A stretch of DNA of 46,227 nucleotides from Bacteroidales bacterium (GCA_025355465.1 JANXZO010000057.1:1-46227); one strand, 5' to 3'; positions 1-8,074 are shown, counted from the stretch's first letter. Translations and numbers: made by a program. Notes: generated from the letters alone by a model not told the origin.

Positions 1-188
1 TTCTCCACAACCGACGAATGATATGCAAACCCGTCTACCGCCGATTTATTGAACGGCGGCATATCCATGTCCGAAAAAATGTCCTCAGCAAGTACCCTGT
101 TCAAAGCCAGGTGCATGGATACCCGGTCGATTCCCGATGGAACCGAGTTGGAAATTACAATATTATAAGCCTCTTCAAAAGAGATCAT
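1..188 (-). CDS. moeA: Molybdopterin molybdenumtransferase MoeA, N-terminal fragment (cut by window edge)
   Basis: MoeA inserts molybdate (or tungstate) into adenylylated molybdopterin, the last step of Moco synthesis in the cytoplasm. Reading the minus strand from an ATG at 188-186 gives about 62 residues starting MISFEEAYNIV, with the family motif MPPFNKSAVDGFA near residues 43-55 (family consensus MPPFDxSAMDGYA). The rest lies beyond position 1. It starts 19 bases after the stop of the modE-like gene on the same strand, so the two are probably co-transcribed. The motif is distinctive, so the family call is firm; the C-terminal domains cannot be seen here. Confidence 0.9.
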   Translation of the reverse strand, partial: MISFEEAYNIVISNSVPSGIDRVSMHLALNRVLAEDIFSDMDMPPFNKSAVDGFAYHSSVVE

Positions 189-207
189 TTTTTACTCCTG
201 AAAGTGA

Positions 208-585
208 CTATTTCTTAAGTTCCTTAATGAATTCGTCAAATCCTGCATTTATTGTTTCATCCACGGTTTTGTGAAAGGCATCAAATGCCCTGACGAGCTG
301 CCGTCCTTCTTCCGTCAGCACTGTTTTACCTCCATCAGCTCCTCCCCGGTAGGTTTCCAGCAGCGGGAATCCGAAAAATTTTTCGATTTTCCGAAGGTTT
401 CCCCACGTTCGCCGGTAGGTATAGCCCATTTCGTCGCAGGCTGCTTTGAGTGAGCCTTTTTCATCGATTAACTTCAGCATTTGCCATTTTCCATCGCCGA
501 GGATCCCTGCCTCCTTCTCGTCCGACATCCAGATCTTGTAATGAAGCCTGATGTCAGTAAGTTTGTTGGTGAATTTTGTCTCCAT
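208..585 (-). CDS. modE: ModE-family molybdenum-responsive transcriptional regulator (HTH only)
   Basis: ModE-type regulators sense molybdate and control molybdate uptake and molybdoenzyme genes. The protein has the ModE N-terminal winged HTH signature: a KIWM start, ILGDGKWQMLKLIDEKGSLKAA, the recognition helix MGYTYRRTWGNL, and a wing containing RGGADGGKTVLTEEG. At about 125 residues it lacks the C-terminal TOBE/Mop molybdate-binding domains of E. coli ModE, as is common for short ModE homologues. The reading frame is open to an ATG at 654, but the extra 23 residues are encoded by a tandem repeat and overlap a likely -7 box (652-659), so I chose the ATG at 585. It leads into moeA on the same strand. 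Confidence 0.85.
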   Translation of the reverse strand: METKFTNKLTDIRLHYKIWMSDEKEAGILGDGKWQMLKLIDEKGSLKAACDEMGYTYRRTWGNLRKIEKFFGFPLLETYRGGADGGKTVLTEEGRQLVRAFDAFHKTVDETINAGFDEFIKELKK

Positions 586-591
586 AAAAAA

Positions 592-623
592 ATAGCGAAA
601 TGGTGAGATAGCGAAATGGTGAA
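592..623. repeat. Tandem repeat, 2 x 16 bp (four 8-bp units) in the modE leader
   Basis: The 16-mer ATAGCGAAATGGTGAG occurs at 592-607 and again at 608-623 with one change. It reads as alternating octamers ATAGCGAA and ATGGTGAG. It sits directly upstream of the chosen modE start. The ATGGTG core matches the array at 3975-4014. Confidence 0.8.
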
Positions 624-651
624 AATTTTGTGTCTTTGTGCTGTCTTCATG

Positions 652-659
652 CAAAATTA
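652..659 (-). promoter_or_regulatory. Candidate -7 box for modE-moeA
   Basis: CAAAATTA on the plus strand is TAATTTTG on the minus strand and fits the Bacteroidota -7 consensus TAnnTTTG. No good -33 TTG lies 17-23 bases upstream. If real, transcription would start near 645, which rules out the upstream ATG at 654 as the modE start. Confidence 0.45.
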
Positions 660-712
660 GTACTTTTCACGTTATGTCCGGAATAGCATATCCGGGTGTC
701 CATAATTATTTC

Positions 713-720
713 TATTTTTG
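713..720 (+). promoter_or_regulatory. Candidate -7 box for the MFS gene
   Basis: TATTTTTG matches TAnnTTTG, 52 bases before the ATG at 773. No clear -33 element was found. Confidence 0.4.
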
Positions 721-772
721 TCTTTCAATTTAGACAGAATATAAATAACATTAAACAATATGGGGCTCGGTT

Positions 773-2012
773 ATGTCTGACAAAGCAAAAAATACGCAAA
801 TACTTGTCCTGTTATTTTTCGGTGTGCTGATGGGGGCGCTCGACATTTCAATTGTCGGACATTTATGGAAGACGCTGGATATATGTAATTTCCGTTGCTG
901 TGTTCGGACTGGGGTCCGGGGTGGTTTCGCTTTCTCACGATATAACCTTGCTGCTGATTGGTCGTGCCATTCAGGGATTCGGAAGCAGTGGTATTTTCCC
1001 GGTGGCCTCTGCCACCATTGGCGATGTTTTTCCTGTCGAAAAGCGTGGAAGGGCTTTGGGTCTGATCGGGGCTGTTTTTGGCATCGCTTTTATTGTCGGG
1101 CCATTTATTGCCGGATTTGTCCTGTTATATTTTGACTGGAATGCGCTATTCCTTGTCAACCTCCCGATCGCTGCAGCGTTGATTGTTTTTGCCTCCCGGA
1201 TGCTTCCCGGAAAAACGGCTGCAAAAAAGCCACTGATCGACTGGATCGGAATTTTATTGATGGCAGTTGTATTGACGAGCTTTACACTGGCCATAAATAA
1301 TATGGATGTCCGGCACCTGGGGGTAAGTTTGGGTGCCTTGTCGGTATTACCGTTTCTACTGTTGGTCTTGATACTTACCCCCATCCTGGTCATGTTTGAA
1401 AAGTCCCGGCGGGATGCCATAATTAACACAAAGCTCTTCCGCTCAACCCAGGTCAGGCTGGTTGGGTTTATTGCCTTTGGTTTGGGGATTTTTCAATCCA
1501 GTATTGTGTTTCTTCCGAAACTGGCGGTTGATCTCTTCGGTGTACGCCCTTCGAAGGCAAGTTTCATGTTGCTTCCGCTGGTGGCGGCCACTACTGTAGG
1601 TTCTCCGCTGAGCGGGAGGTTACTTGATAAGCTGGGATCGAAAATCGTGGTGGTTTCAGGACTTATTATTGCTTCGGCAGCCCTGTTTCTTTTCAGCCTG
1701 GTTTCGCAGAACCTGATCTTGTTTTATGCAGCCGAGGCTGGTCTGGGATTTGGCCTGGCCATGCGGGCTTCGCTTAATTACATCATGCTCAATGAAGTGG
1801 TATCGCAAGACCGTGCCTCAACCCAGGGGATGCTTATCATATTTATCGCTATCGGACAACTAACCGGTGCCGCGTTGATTGGGTCCATCGCCTCCGGAAC
1901 TCCGGGCAGTACCGCCGGCTTTGGGCATGCATTTCTTTTCATGACAGCCCTTTCTATCCTGCTTGTGGCATTGGCTTTCTTCCTGAAGAGCCGGAAAAAT
2001 GAGCTGAGCTGA
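773..2012 (+). pseudogene. MFS drug exporter (DHA2/EmrB-like), disrupted by an internal out-of-frame deletion
   Basis: The gene starts at ATG 773 with a typical first transmembrane helix ending GALDISIVG (residues 21-29). In an intact MFS exporter about 40 residues (end of loop, TM2) should precede the motif-A sequence MSDIYGRRW. Here that motif follows immediately but in another frame, reached only from a TTG at 852. The frame from 773 then continues as nonsense to 1135, while the second frame runs through 386 good residues with many hydrophobic helices to 2012. The joint carries the shared hexamer GTCGGA, expected at both deletion ends. The gene is very likely non-functional. An assembly error is possible but would have to remove more than 100 bases. 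Confidence 0.8.
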
Positions 2013-2021
2013 TTTGGCAAT

Positions 2022-2053
2022 AAATGCACGAATGCACGAATGCACGAATCCAC
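2022..2053. repeat. Octamer array (R)AATGCAC x4
   Basis: Units AAATGCAC, GAATGCAC, GAATGCAC, GAATCCAC run without gaps from 2022 to 2053, starting 9 bases after the MFS stop codon. The same octamer recurs five times inside the RNA methyltransferase gene at 26063-26102. Confidence 0.9.
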
Positions 2054-2150
2054 GAAATTGTAAAGATTTTAGGTGCCGGATGCCAGAAAACTTCTTTTTA
2101 ATTTAGAATAAAACTAAATAAATATTATCTTTACACCGGTAAAGTACACT

Positions 2151-2171
2151 CCCTCCCCTCTCAGGGGAGGG
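2151..2171. repeat. GC-rich hairpin within a G/C-tract intergenic element
   Basis: CCCTCCCC (2151-2158) and GGGGAGGG (2164-2171) form a perfect 8-bp stem with a 5-base loop. It is followed to about 2240 by G-rich sequence with an imperfect repeat of AAGGCCGGGG (2201 and 2224). The stem is not followed by a T-tract, so I do not call it a terminator. It looks like a dispersed intergenic palindromic element. Confidence 0.55.
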
Positions 2172-2278
2172 CTGGGGAGGGGTAAAAAACCCGGAAGGCC
2201 GGGGTGGGGTAAGACACCACGTAAGGCCGGGGAGAGGATATTAGGAGGGTTTGGGAAGCATCCTTCGATATGTCGTAA

Positions 2279-2309
2279 TTTGCATATCGAAAATTATCAC
2301 CTAATTTTG
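2279..2309 (+). promoter_or_regulatory. Promoter of pruA
   Basis: TTTG (2279-2282), a 19-base spacer and TAATTTTG (2302-2309) fit the Bacteroidota sigma-ABfr promoter. The start codon lies at 2331, giving a short leader. Confidence 0.7.
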
Positions 2310-2330
2310 CAGTGCTAAAAAATACTTATC

Positions 2331-3971
2331 ATGAATAACGCCTTGTTTAACATTGAGCGTCCGCAAAATGAACATACGCTGAGTTATGCGCCCGGATGCA
2401 AGGAGAGAAAATCGTTAAATGCCGAATTGGACCGATTGAGTTCCGAGGTTCAGGATATTCCGCTGATCATTGGCGGAAAGGAGGTTCGCACAGGCAAGAT
2501 GGGAAAGGTGGTAATGCCCCATGATCACCATCATGTGCTGGCGAACTATCATATGGCTGGTGAGGCTGAAGTGAACATGGCTATCGAAGCTGCGCTCAGT
2601 GCGCACAGAGAATGGGAATCCTTTCCCTGGGTCGACAGGGTATCAATAACTTTGAAAGCCGCCGAACTACTTTCAAAAAAGTACCGGTTCCTACTCAACG
2701 CAGCTACGATGCTCGGGCAGGACAAAAGCGCTTTTCAGGCAGAGATTGATGCTGCCTGCGAAACGATCGACTTTCTCAACTTCAACGCCCACTTCATTTC
2801 GGAGATATACAAAGAGCAGCCCCATTCACAGCCGGGTATCATAAACCGAATTGAATACCGGCCGCTGGAGGGTTTTGTTTTCACAGTTTCACCTTTTAAC
2901 TTTACCGCCATTGCTTCCAACCTCAACATGGCCCCTGCCCTTATGGGTAATACCACTGTTTGGAAACCTGCCACTACCTCCTTGCTTTCAAATTACTTTC
3001 TCATGAATGTTTTTAAAGAAGCCGGACTTCCCGACGGGGTTATTAACTTTATTCCAGGTTCTGGCAGCATGATTGGTAAAACCGTGATGGGACATCGTGA
3101 CCTCACCGGAATTCACTTCACCGGCTCCAACAGCACCTTTAACAGTCTGTGGTCGATGGCGGCACAGAACATGGCCTCCTACCGGACCTATCCGCGTATC
3201 GTTGGCGAAACTGGCGGAAAAGATTTCATTTTCGTGCATCCCTCCTCCGACCCCCAGCAGGTGTCGGTGGCCATTGTGCGTGGAGCCTTCGAGTACCAGG
3301 GACAAAAATGTTCCGCTGCCTCCCGTGCCTATGTTCCCGAGTCGATGTGGCCAGAGGTGAAAACACGCATCGGCGATATGATCTCACAGATCACCGTGGG
3401 CGATGTGCGCGAATTCAGTCATTTTATGAATGCGGTCATTGATGAAGCCTCTTTCGACAACATCATGGGTTATATCGAATATGCAAAGAGATCAGCCGAT
3501 GCCGAAGTGATTTATGGAGGTATTGGTGACAAATCTGTCGGATATTTCGTTCAACCTACCGTGATCAAAACCACCAATCCCCATTTTAAAACCATGGAGG
3601 AGGAAATCTTTGGCCCCGTGATGACAATTTATGTTTATAAGGACAAAGAGTTCGAAGAGACGCTGCGCATCTGCGACCAAACTTCTCCCTACGGACTTAC
3701 AGGATCAGTGTTCTCGAAAGACCGCGAGGCGATCAACACCGCCTGCCGCATCCTTCGCTATGCAGCCGGGAACTTCTACTTCAACGACAAGCCCTCCGGA
3801 GCTGTGGTTGGGCAGCAGCCCTTCGGGGGTGCCCGCGGATCGGGAACGAACGACAAATCAGGGAGTCACCTCAACCTCCTCCGCTGGACCAACCCCCGCA
3901 CCATCAAGGAGACCCTGATCCCCCCGACCGAGTTTACCTATCCCTACATGAAAGTGGATAAGTGCCACTAA
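2331..3971 (+). CDS. pruA: L-glutamate gamma-semialdehyde (1-pyrroline-5-carboxylate) dehydrogenase
   Basis: This NAD-dependent cytoplasmic enzyme oxidises glutamate semialdehyde to glutamate, the second step of proline breakdown. At 546 residues it matches the stand-alone P5CDH family. The aldehyde dehydrogenase signatures are present: the cofactor-domain stretch VWKPATTSLLSNY, FTGSNSTFNSLW, general base E293 in GETGGKD, nucleophile C327 in QGQKCSAASR, and EEIFGPV near the C-terminus. The N-terminal segment lacks a proline dehydrogenase domain, so it is not a PutA fusion. It has its own promoter and no co-directional neighbour; the gene beyond is convergent. The family is very well conserved, so the call is firm. 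Confidence 0.95.
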   Translation: MNNALFNIERPQNEHTLSYAPGCKERKSLNAELDRLSSEVQDIPLIIGGKEVRTGKMGKVVMPHDHHHVLANYHMAGEAEVNMAIEAALSAHREWESFPWVDRVSITLKAAELLSKKYRFLLNAATMLGQDKSAFQAEIDAACETIDFLNFNAHFISEIYKEQPHSQPGIINRIEYRPLEGFVFTVSPFNFTAIASNLNMAPALMGNTTVWKPATTSLLSNYFLMNVFKEAGLPDGVINFIPGSGSMIGKTVMGHRDLTGIHFTGSNSTFNSLWSMAAQNMASYRTYPRIVGETGGKDFIFVHPSSDPQQVSVAIVRGAFEYQGQKCSAASRAYVPESMWPEVKTRIGDMISQITVGDVREFSHFMNAVIDEASFDNIMGYIEYAKRSADAEVIYGGIGDKSVGYFVQPTVIKTTNPHFKTMEEEIFGPVMTIYVYKDKEFEETLRICDQTSPYGLTGSVFSKDREAINTACRILRYAAGNFYFNDKPSGAVVGQQPFGGARGSGTNDKSGSHLNLLRWTNPRTIKETLIPPTEFTYPYMKVDKCH

Positions 3972-3974
3972 GAG

Positions 3975-4014
3975 AAATGGTGAAATGGTGAAATGGTGAG
4001 ATGGTGAATCGGTA
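3975..4014. repeat. Octamer array AAATGGTG x5 filling the pruA/Rieske gap
   Basis: Three perfect AAATGGTG units (3975-3998), AGATGGTG (3999-4006) and a decayed AATCGGTA (4007-4014) fill almost the whole 45-base gap between the pruA stop codon and the convergent Rieske gene stop codon. Confidence 0.85.
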
Positions 4015-4016
4015 AA

Positions 4017-5009
4017 TCAGCCTTTTTTCAATTCCTCCCGCATTTTCCGGTATAGCACGATCGGGTAGTCTCCTGAGATCAGGTTTTCATCCATTCTCAA
4101 TGAGGTAGATTGTGGCTGGTGAGTCTCCACCACCCTTCTGTCCTGGTGAAGAACAATGCGGTTATAGCGTTTGGTCAGGAAGAAATAGAGATCTTTCAGC
4201 AGGGGAAGTTTTACCATTTTCTGGTAGGTGCGCAGGTAAAATATCGTATGGTTTTCGTCAACCGGAACGAAGGCCACGATGATCCGCATCGAGTCCATGA
4301 TATGATTCTCCCACAAATTGGGGAAGATAAAAGTCAGGTAGGTTGACTTGTCAGGCTTGGTCATTTTGGCCGGTGGAATAGGCGTCTGTCCCATGTCCTG
4401 TTCATTGAAGGGCCAGAAGGAGAGGCTGTTTCCGTTGATCTCCGTATAGGGACCATTCACCACAGGACCGATTCCCCGGCCGATCGTCGTGCGATGGATA
4501 AAAGGCACATGAACCACGTCGAGTTGGTTTTCGATCGCCCGCGAATAGTGACATTTCCACGTTTCCGTGAAACCCTTCCACACCAGATCCTCCCCCAGGT
4601 CGTTAAACCATGGCACTGCATCTGTTGGCACGCTCGGTCCGGTCATTCCGTCAACTTTGTGGTGTTCCGTCCACCAGAGGTAGATGAACCCGTATTCTTC
4701 CTTTATGGGATAGGCACCTGCATGAATGTGTTCAGGAACCGCCGAAGCCCTGCCATTGGCGGGAATCAGCTTGCAAGCCCCCGAGGGATCGTATTCAAAC
4801 CCATGGAAAGGGCACTGGAGGTGGAGGTTGACCATTTTACCCTTGCTGAGCGCGATTCCGCGATGCGGACATTTATCGAGTGCTGCGCCGATCCGGCCGC
4901 TGCTGTCGCGCCACACCACGAGGTTCACCCCCAAGCGCCGCACTCCGATCACCTTATTTATTCCGACCTCTTTTGAGTCGAGAATAACATACCATTGGTT
5001 AGGGATCAT
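4017..5009 (-). CDS. Rieske [2Fe-2S] non-heme iron oxygenase
   Basis: This is an oxygenase alpha-subunit-like protein of 330 residues with both iron sites. The N-terminal Rieske domain has C47-P-H49 and C66-P-F-H69 (CxH-x16-CxxH). The catalytic domain has the mononuclear iron motif N161-xx-D164-xx-H167-xxxx-H172 inside ENQLDVVHVPFIH. The architecture resembles vanillate demethylase or pheophorbide-a-oxygenase-like monooxygenases, which take electrons from a separate reductase. No reductase lies next to it, so the substrate is unknown. An O2-dependent enzyme is notable beside an AOR, which is normally an anaerobic enzyme. A heptamer repeat array lies directly upstream of its ATG. Confidence 0.85.
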   Translation of the reverse strand: MIPNQWYVILDSKEVGINKVIGVRRLGVNLVVWRDSSGRIGAALDKCPHRGIALSKGKMVNLHLQCPFHGFEYDPSGACKLIPANGRASAVPEHIHAGAYPIKEEYGFIYLWWTEHHKVDGMTGPSVPTDAVPWFNDLGEDLVWKGFTETWKCHYSRAIENQLDVVHVPFIHRTTIGRGIGPVVNGPYTEINGNSLSFWPFNEQDMGQTPIPPAKMTKPDKSTYLTFIFPNLWENHIMDSMRIIVAFVPVDENHTIFYLRTYQKMVKLPLLKDLYFFLTKRYNRIVLHQDRRVVETHQPQSTSLRMDENLISGDYPIVLYRKMREELKKG

Positions 5010-5012
5010 AGG

Positions 5013-5054
5013 CTAAATGATAATTGACAATGGATAATTGAAAATTGAAATTCG
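5013..5054. repeat. Heptamer array (consensus ATAATTG) upstream of the Rieske gene
   Basis: Six 7-base units run CTAAATG, ATAATTG, ACAATGG, ATAATTG, AAAATTG, AAATTCG. The 12-mer AATTGACAATGG (5022-5033) is repeated exactly at 24459-24470 across the end of ispF. Confidence 0.75.
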
Positions 5055-5098
5055 TATTACTTTCACCTTCTCACGCGTCACGTGTCTCGATTTCCACC

Positions 5099-5725
5099 TC
5101 AATTGATCAGTTCGAACGCTACCTTTTCTTTATTGTACCCGAAAATCTCACCGGTCTCGATAATGTAATGCCAGCCAAGGAGGTTCAGTGTACCGGCAAG
5201 ATATCTCTCTTTGATATAGGGATAGGTGAGCAGGTGTTTGAGTTGTTCCACCACATTCATCTGTTCGGTGAGCCACTCACGGGCCTCTCTGTCGCGGTCG
5301 TCGGGAAAGATGTTCTTTACCCGCTCCATCACGGGATGGGAGAGCTCAAGCCATTTTTTAGTATGGGGTATATGCTTCAGCTCCTCATCGGATTTGAAAA
5401 GTGCGGCACATCCCCCGCAGTTGGAGTGGCCGCAAACAACGATGTTGTCGACCTTGAGGGACTGCACAGCATATTCGATGGCAGATGTAATCCCCAGAAA
5501 TCCTCCGGTTTCCTGGTAAACGGGAACGATGTTGGCCACATTCCTGACCACGAAGATCTCGCCGGGCAGCGTTTTCGTAATGAAGTTGGGAACCAGCCTG
5601 GAATCCGAACAACCGATAAAGAGGGTATGGGGATTCTGGCCGTCCTGGATATTCCGGAAAAGCTCCTTGTGCGTTTCAAAATCGTTCTTGCGGAATTCAA
5701 CAATGCCCCTGATCAGGTTTTCCAT
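5099..5725 (-). CDS. can: Beta-class carbonic anhydrase
   Basis: This zinc enzyme interconverts CO2 and bicarbonate in the cytoplasm. The 208 residues carry the full beta-CA active site: zinc ligands C39, H100 and C103, with the C39-S-D41-S-R43 dyad and the GHSNCGGC motif at 99-106. The length is typical for the bacterial family. It starts 23 bases after the AOR stop on the same strand, so the two genes probably form one operon. This suggests the AOR reaction or its pathway releases or uses CO2/bicarbonate, which is an inference from position only. Confidence 0.93.
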   Translation of the reverse strand: MENLIRGIVEFRKNDFETHKELFRNIQDGQNPHTLFIGCSDSRLVPNFITKTLPGEIFVVRNVANIVPVYQETGGFLGITSAIEYAVQSLKVDNIVVCGHSNCGGCAALFKSDEELKHIPHTKKWLELSHPVMERVKNIFPDDRDREAREWLTEQMNVVEQLKHLLTYPYIKERYLAGTLNLLGWHYIIETGEIFGYNKEKVAFELIN

Positions 5726-5748
5726 CTTTGGTGAGATGTTGGTGTCTG

Positions 5749-7908
5749 CTACTGCAATGGTGTCACAACCTCCAGGAGCTCCGGCAGGTCCATACCGATT
5801 TTTTTCAGGTGTTCGATCTTCGGTACCCCGTTTTTGGTCCAGCCGCGGCGCTCGTAAACGGCATCGAGCAGCTGTTCGTAACGGTTTTCGCGGTATGCAC
5901 GCAGGGCTTTCATCTTTTCTTCGGTAGACTTGCCCTCGGGATCGAAGCTCACAAGTTCGAGCAATTGTTTATCGTACCGTTCTGCGCGGGACTCATACTC
6001 CTCTTTGGTCACAGGGCCGCAGGCCCGGTAGGGTTGCGCATCGTGAATCCGGAGTCCCTTGCCACGGCGGATGTTGAAGATACGCTGGAAATTATAGACC
6101 CGTTCCGACATCCGGATGATCTCATGTTTGTCGATACTTGCACCGGTCACAGCATTGAAGATGGTTACATAGTTATCTACGTGCTGTGGAACCTTGGCTG
6201 GCTCAGCAGTTTGGGCATTGTCCTCGGGTTCTACATCGTTCCAGGGTAGTTTGCAGAATCCCGCAAGTCCGAACCAGGTACGGAACATCGGGAAATAGTG
6301 AAGTGCTTCGGCCTTCTTTTCAAATGTGGGGATCTGGTTGTTTACCATGTCCATGAAGATGAGCCAGGCTTCGTCGTGCTGGGGCCCTTTGTTGGTCATG
6401 GCATAACCGCCCTGCTGAGCCAGCGACTCCTTCGAAACATACTGTGAATACTCAAGACCTTTGTTCTCCATGCCGATATCCTGCATGAAGGCTGCATCGC
6501 CCCAGCCGTTGGCTGCAAAGAGCCCTTTCATTTTACGAACTCCAAGGCCTGCAATTACCCCAAATCCCTCGCCGCGTGAAAGCTGGTGCAGCAGTTCCAT
6601 AGCCGCATCTGCATTCCCGAAGTTGAGCCTGAGTCCGCCGGTGCGCTCCTCATTCAGGATACCGTTTTCGTAACACTCCATTACAAAGCCGAGGATGCTG
6701 CCCCAGCTGATGGTGCAGATGCCGTAAGTATCGCAATAAAAGTTGGCCTCGATGGTGAAGTCGGGGTTGAAAATGCCTGCTATTGAGCCCAGGGAAGAGG
6801 TTGTTTCATATTCGGGACCGTCGACAATGACTTTGTCTCCTTTGTAAGGTCCTGAGCGGAGTTCGTAATTGTCGACCCCTTTCGCGCAGGCCATGTTGCA
6901 CCCTACCCAGCAGCCGTCGGGAACACCTTGGGTAAAGTAGGATTTCCAAACGTCGCCACTGATCTTGGTGGCATCAGGATGACTTCCGAATTTGAAATTG
7001 TTGACCGGGAGGAGGTCGTAGTCGTTCATTACAAGGGTAAGATGTGCAGTGCCTTTGGAGCGCATTTCGCACTGCTTGTCATCGAGGTTGCGCATCTCCT
7101 TGTTAAAGGTCCGGCCGCGCTCCTGGATGGCCTCCATATTGGCGACATTGTTACGGTTTCCGCCGATGGTTTTTACATGGGCCACCACAGCCTTGATCTT
7201 TTTGTCGCGGAGCACGGTGCCGATTCCTCCGCGGCCGGCCTGTTTCAGCCTCACCTTCTTGCGTTTGATGTCGTAGAAGCTGAAGTTTAGCATCCCGATG
7301 AGGGAGTGCTCGGCAGCAGTTCCGGCAGAAACCACAGACACATTATATTTGTCCTTTTCATTTCCGGGATCGGCCAGCATGTCGTGCAGCTCCTCCGCCA
7401 GCACATGGCTGTCGGACGGCAGGTCGCCGGCTTCGTAAACCTCGATCACTTCACGTGCTTCGTCGAAAAGTACCATCACTTCCTGGTCAGATTTTCCCTG
7501 GATCTCCAAAGCATCGAATCCGCAAAATTTGAGGAAGGGTCCGAAAAAGCCGCCTACATTCGAGTCTACCACAATGTCGGTTTGCGGGCTGATGGCGCAA
7601 CAGATGGCTTTCCCCGAGCCAGAATACTGCGTAATGCCGCAGCAGGGTCCGCCGGAAATGACAATCTCGTTTTCGGGGTCGTTCCATTGGGTGTCGGGTT
7701 TGGTTGCATTCCAAAGAAGCCGCAGGTCAAACCCTTTCCCACCGATAAATTTATCCTTCATCAGCTGGGTAACCGGTTTTTCGCGGATGGTCAGGTCTCC
7801 AACATTAATATAGATACTGCGGTTATTGTAACCTTTGTCGATCGGGGCCCACGTATATTTGTACCGGGTAAGCAGTTTGTGGCTTTGTTTGAAGTCTTCG
7901 AATGTCAT
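5749..7908 (-). CDS. aor: Aldehyde:ferredoxin oxidoreductase (tungsten/molybdenum pterin enzyme)
   Basis: AOR-family enzymes oxidise aldehydes (or reduce acids) using a bis-pterin W or Mo centre and a [4Fe-4S] cluster, with ferredoxin as partner. The 719-residue protein has the N-terminal pterin-binding domain (FIGGKGFDLRLLW, SGGPCCGITQYSGSGK, GGFFGPFLKFCGFDALEI) and R(A)GRGGIGTVLRDKKIKAV. Cluster ligands are C333, C337, C341 and C552 (DGCWVGCNMAC; GLAGFCKLPW). The first three show CxxxCxxxC spacing rather than the classical CxxCxxxC. It heads a two-gene operon with a beta-carbonic anhydrase and lies divergent from thiF/thiS-like genes. modE and moeA are nearby. The physiological substrate cannot be read from sequence; the length is somewhat above the ~600 residues of archaeal AOR. 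Confidence 0.9.
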   Translation of the reverse strand: MTFEDFKQSHKLLTRYKYTWAPIDKGYNNRSIYINVGDLTIREKPVTQLMKDKFIGGKGFDLRLLWNATKPDTQWNDPENEIVISGGPCCGITQYSGSGKAICCAISPQTDIVVDSNVGGFFGPFLKFCGFDALEIQGKSDQEVMVLFDEAREVIEVYEAGDLPSDSHVLAEELHDMLADPGNEKDKYNVSVVSAGTAAEHSLIGMLNFSFYDIKRKKVRLKQAGRGGIGTVLRDKKIKAVVAHVKTIGGNRNNVANMEAIQERGRTFNKEMRNLDDKQCEMRSKGTAHLTLVMNDYDLLPVNNFKFGSHPDATKISGDVWKSYFTQGVPDGCWVGCNMACAKGVDNYELRSGPYKGDKVIVDGPEYETTSSLGSIAGIFNPDFTIEANFYCDTYGICTISWGSILGFVMECYENGILNEERTGGLRLNFGNADAAMELLHQLSRGEGFGVIAGLGVRKMKGLFAANGWGDAAFMQDIGMENKGLEYSQYVSKESLAQQGGYAMTNKGPQHDEAWLIFMDMVNNQIPTFEKKAEALHYFPMFRTWFGLAGFCKLPWNDVEPEDNAQTAEPAKVPQHVDNYVTIFNAVTGASIDKHEIIRMSERVYNFQRIFNIRRGKGLRIHDAQPYRACGPVTKEEYESRAERYDKQLLELVSFDPEGKSTEEKMKALRAYRENRYEQLLDAVYERRGWTKNGVPKIEHLKKIGMDLPELLEVVTPLQ

Positions 7909-7995
7909 AGGGATAAGATTTAATTCAAATTACGATTGCCATGATTTCAGTTGCAAAACAATATCTTGTTAAATTTTTAACGATACAAAAATAAG

Positions 7996-8028
7996 CAAAA
8001 ATACGGGGATAAATCCGCGTCAATCAAA
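7996..8028 (-). promoter_or_regulatory. Promoter of the AOR-carbonic anhydrase operon
   Basis: On the minus strand TATTTTTG (8003-7996) is preceded by TTTG (8028-8025, 21-base spacer) or TTG (8023-8021, 17-base spacer). A second TATTTTTG lies at 7993-7986 without a matching -33. The 233-base divergent gap (7909-8141) shows no other clear element. Confidence 0.5.
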
Positions 8029-8074
8029 AACTTCGATGTGTTATTTTTAGCATATCGACAGGCCAGACAGGCGG

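Noticed and set aside
586-654. 23-residue N-terminal extension of the ModE-like protein
   Set aside because: It is encoded by a tandem repeat and overlaps a -7 box; the conserved part starts after ATG 585.
2151-2171. Intrinsic terminator of the MFS gene
   Set aside because: The hairpin is perfect but no T-tract follows in either direction; it fits a dispersed palindromic element better.
7306-7923. Open frame of 205 codons on the plus strand opposite the AOR gene
   Set aside because: It lies fully antisense to the strong AOR frame and has no family motif or signal.
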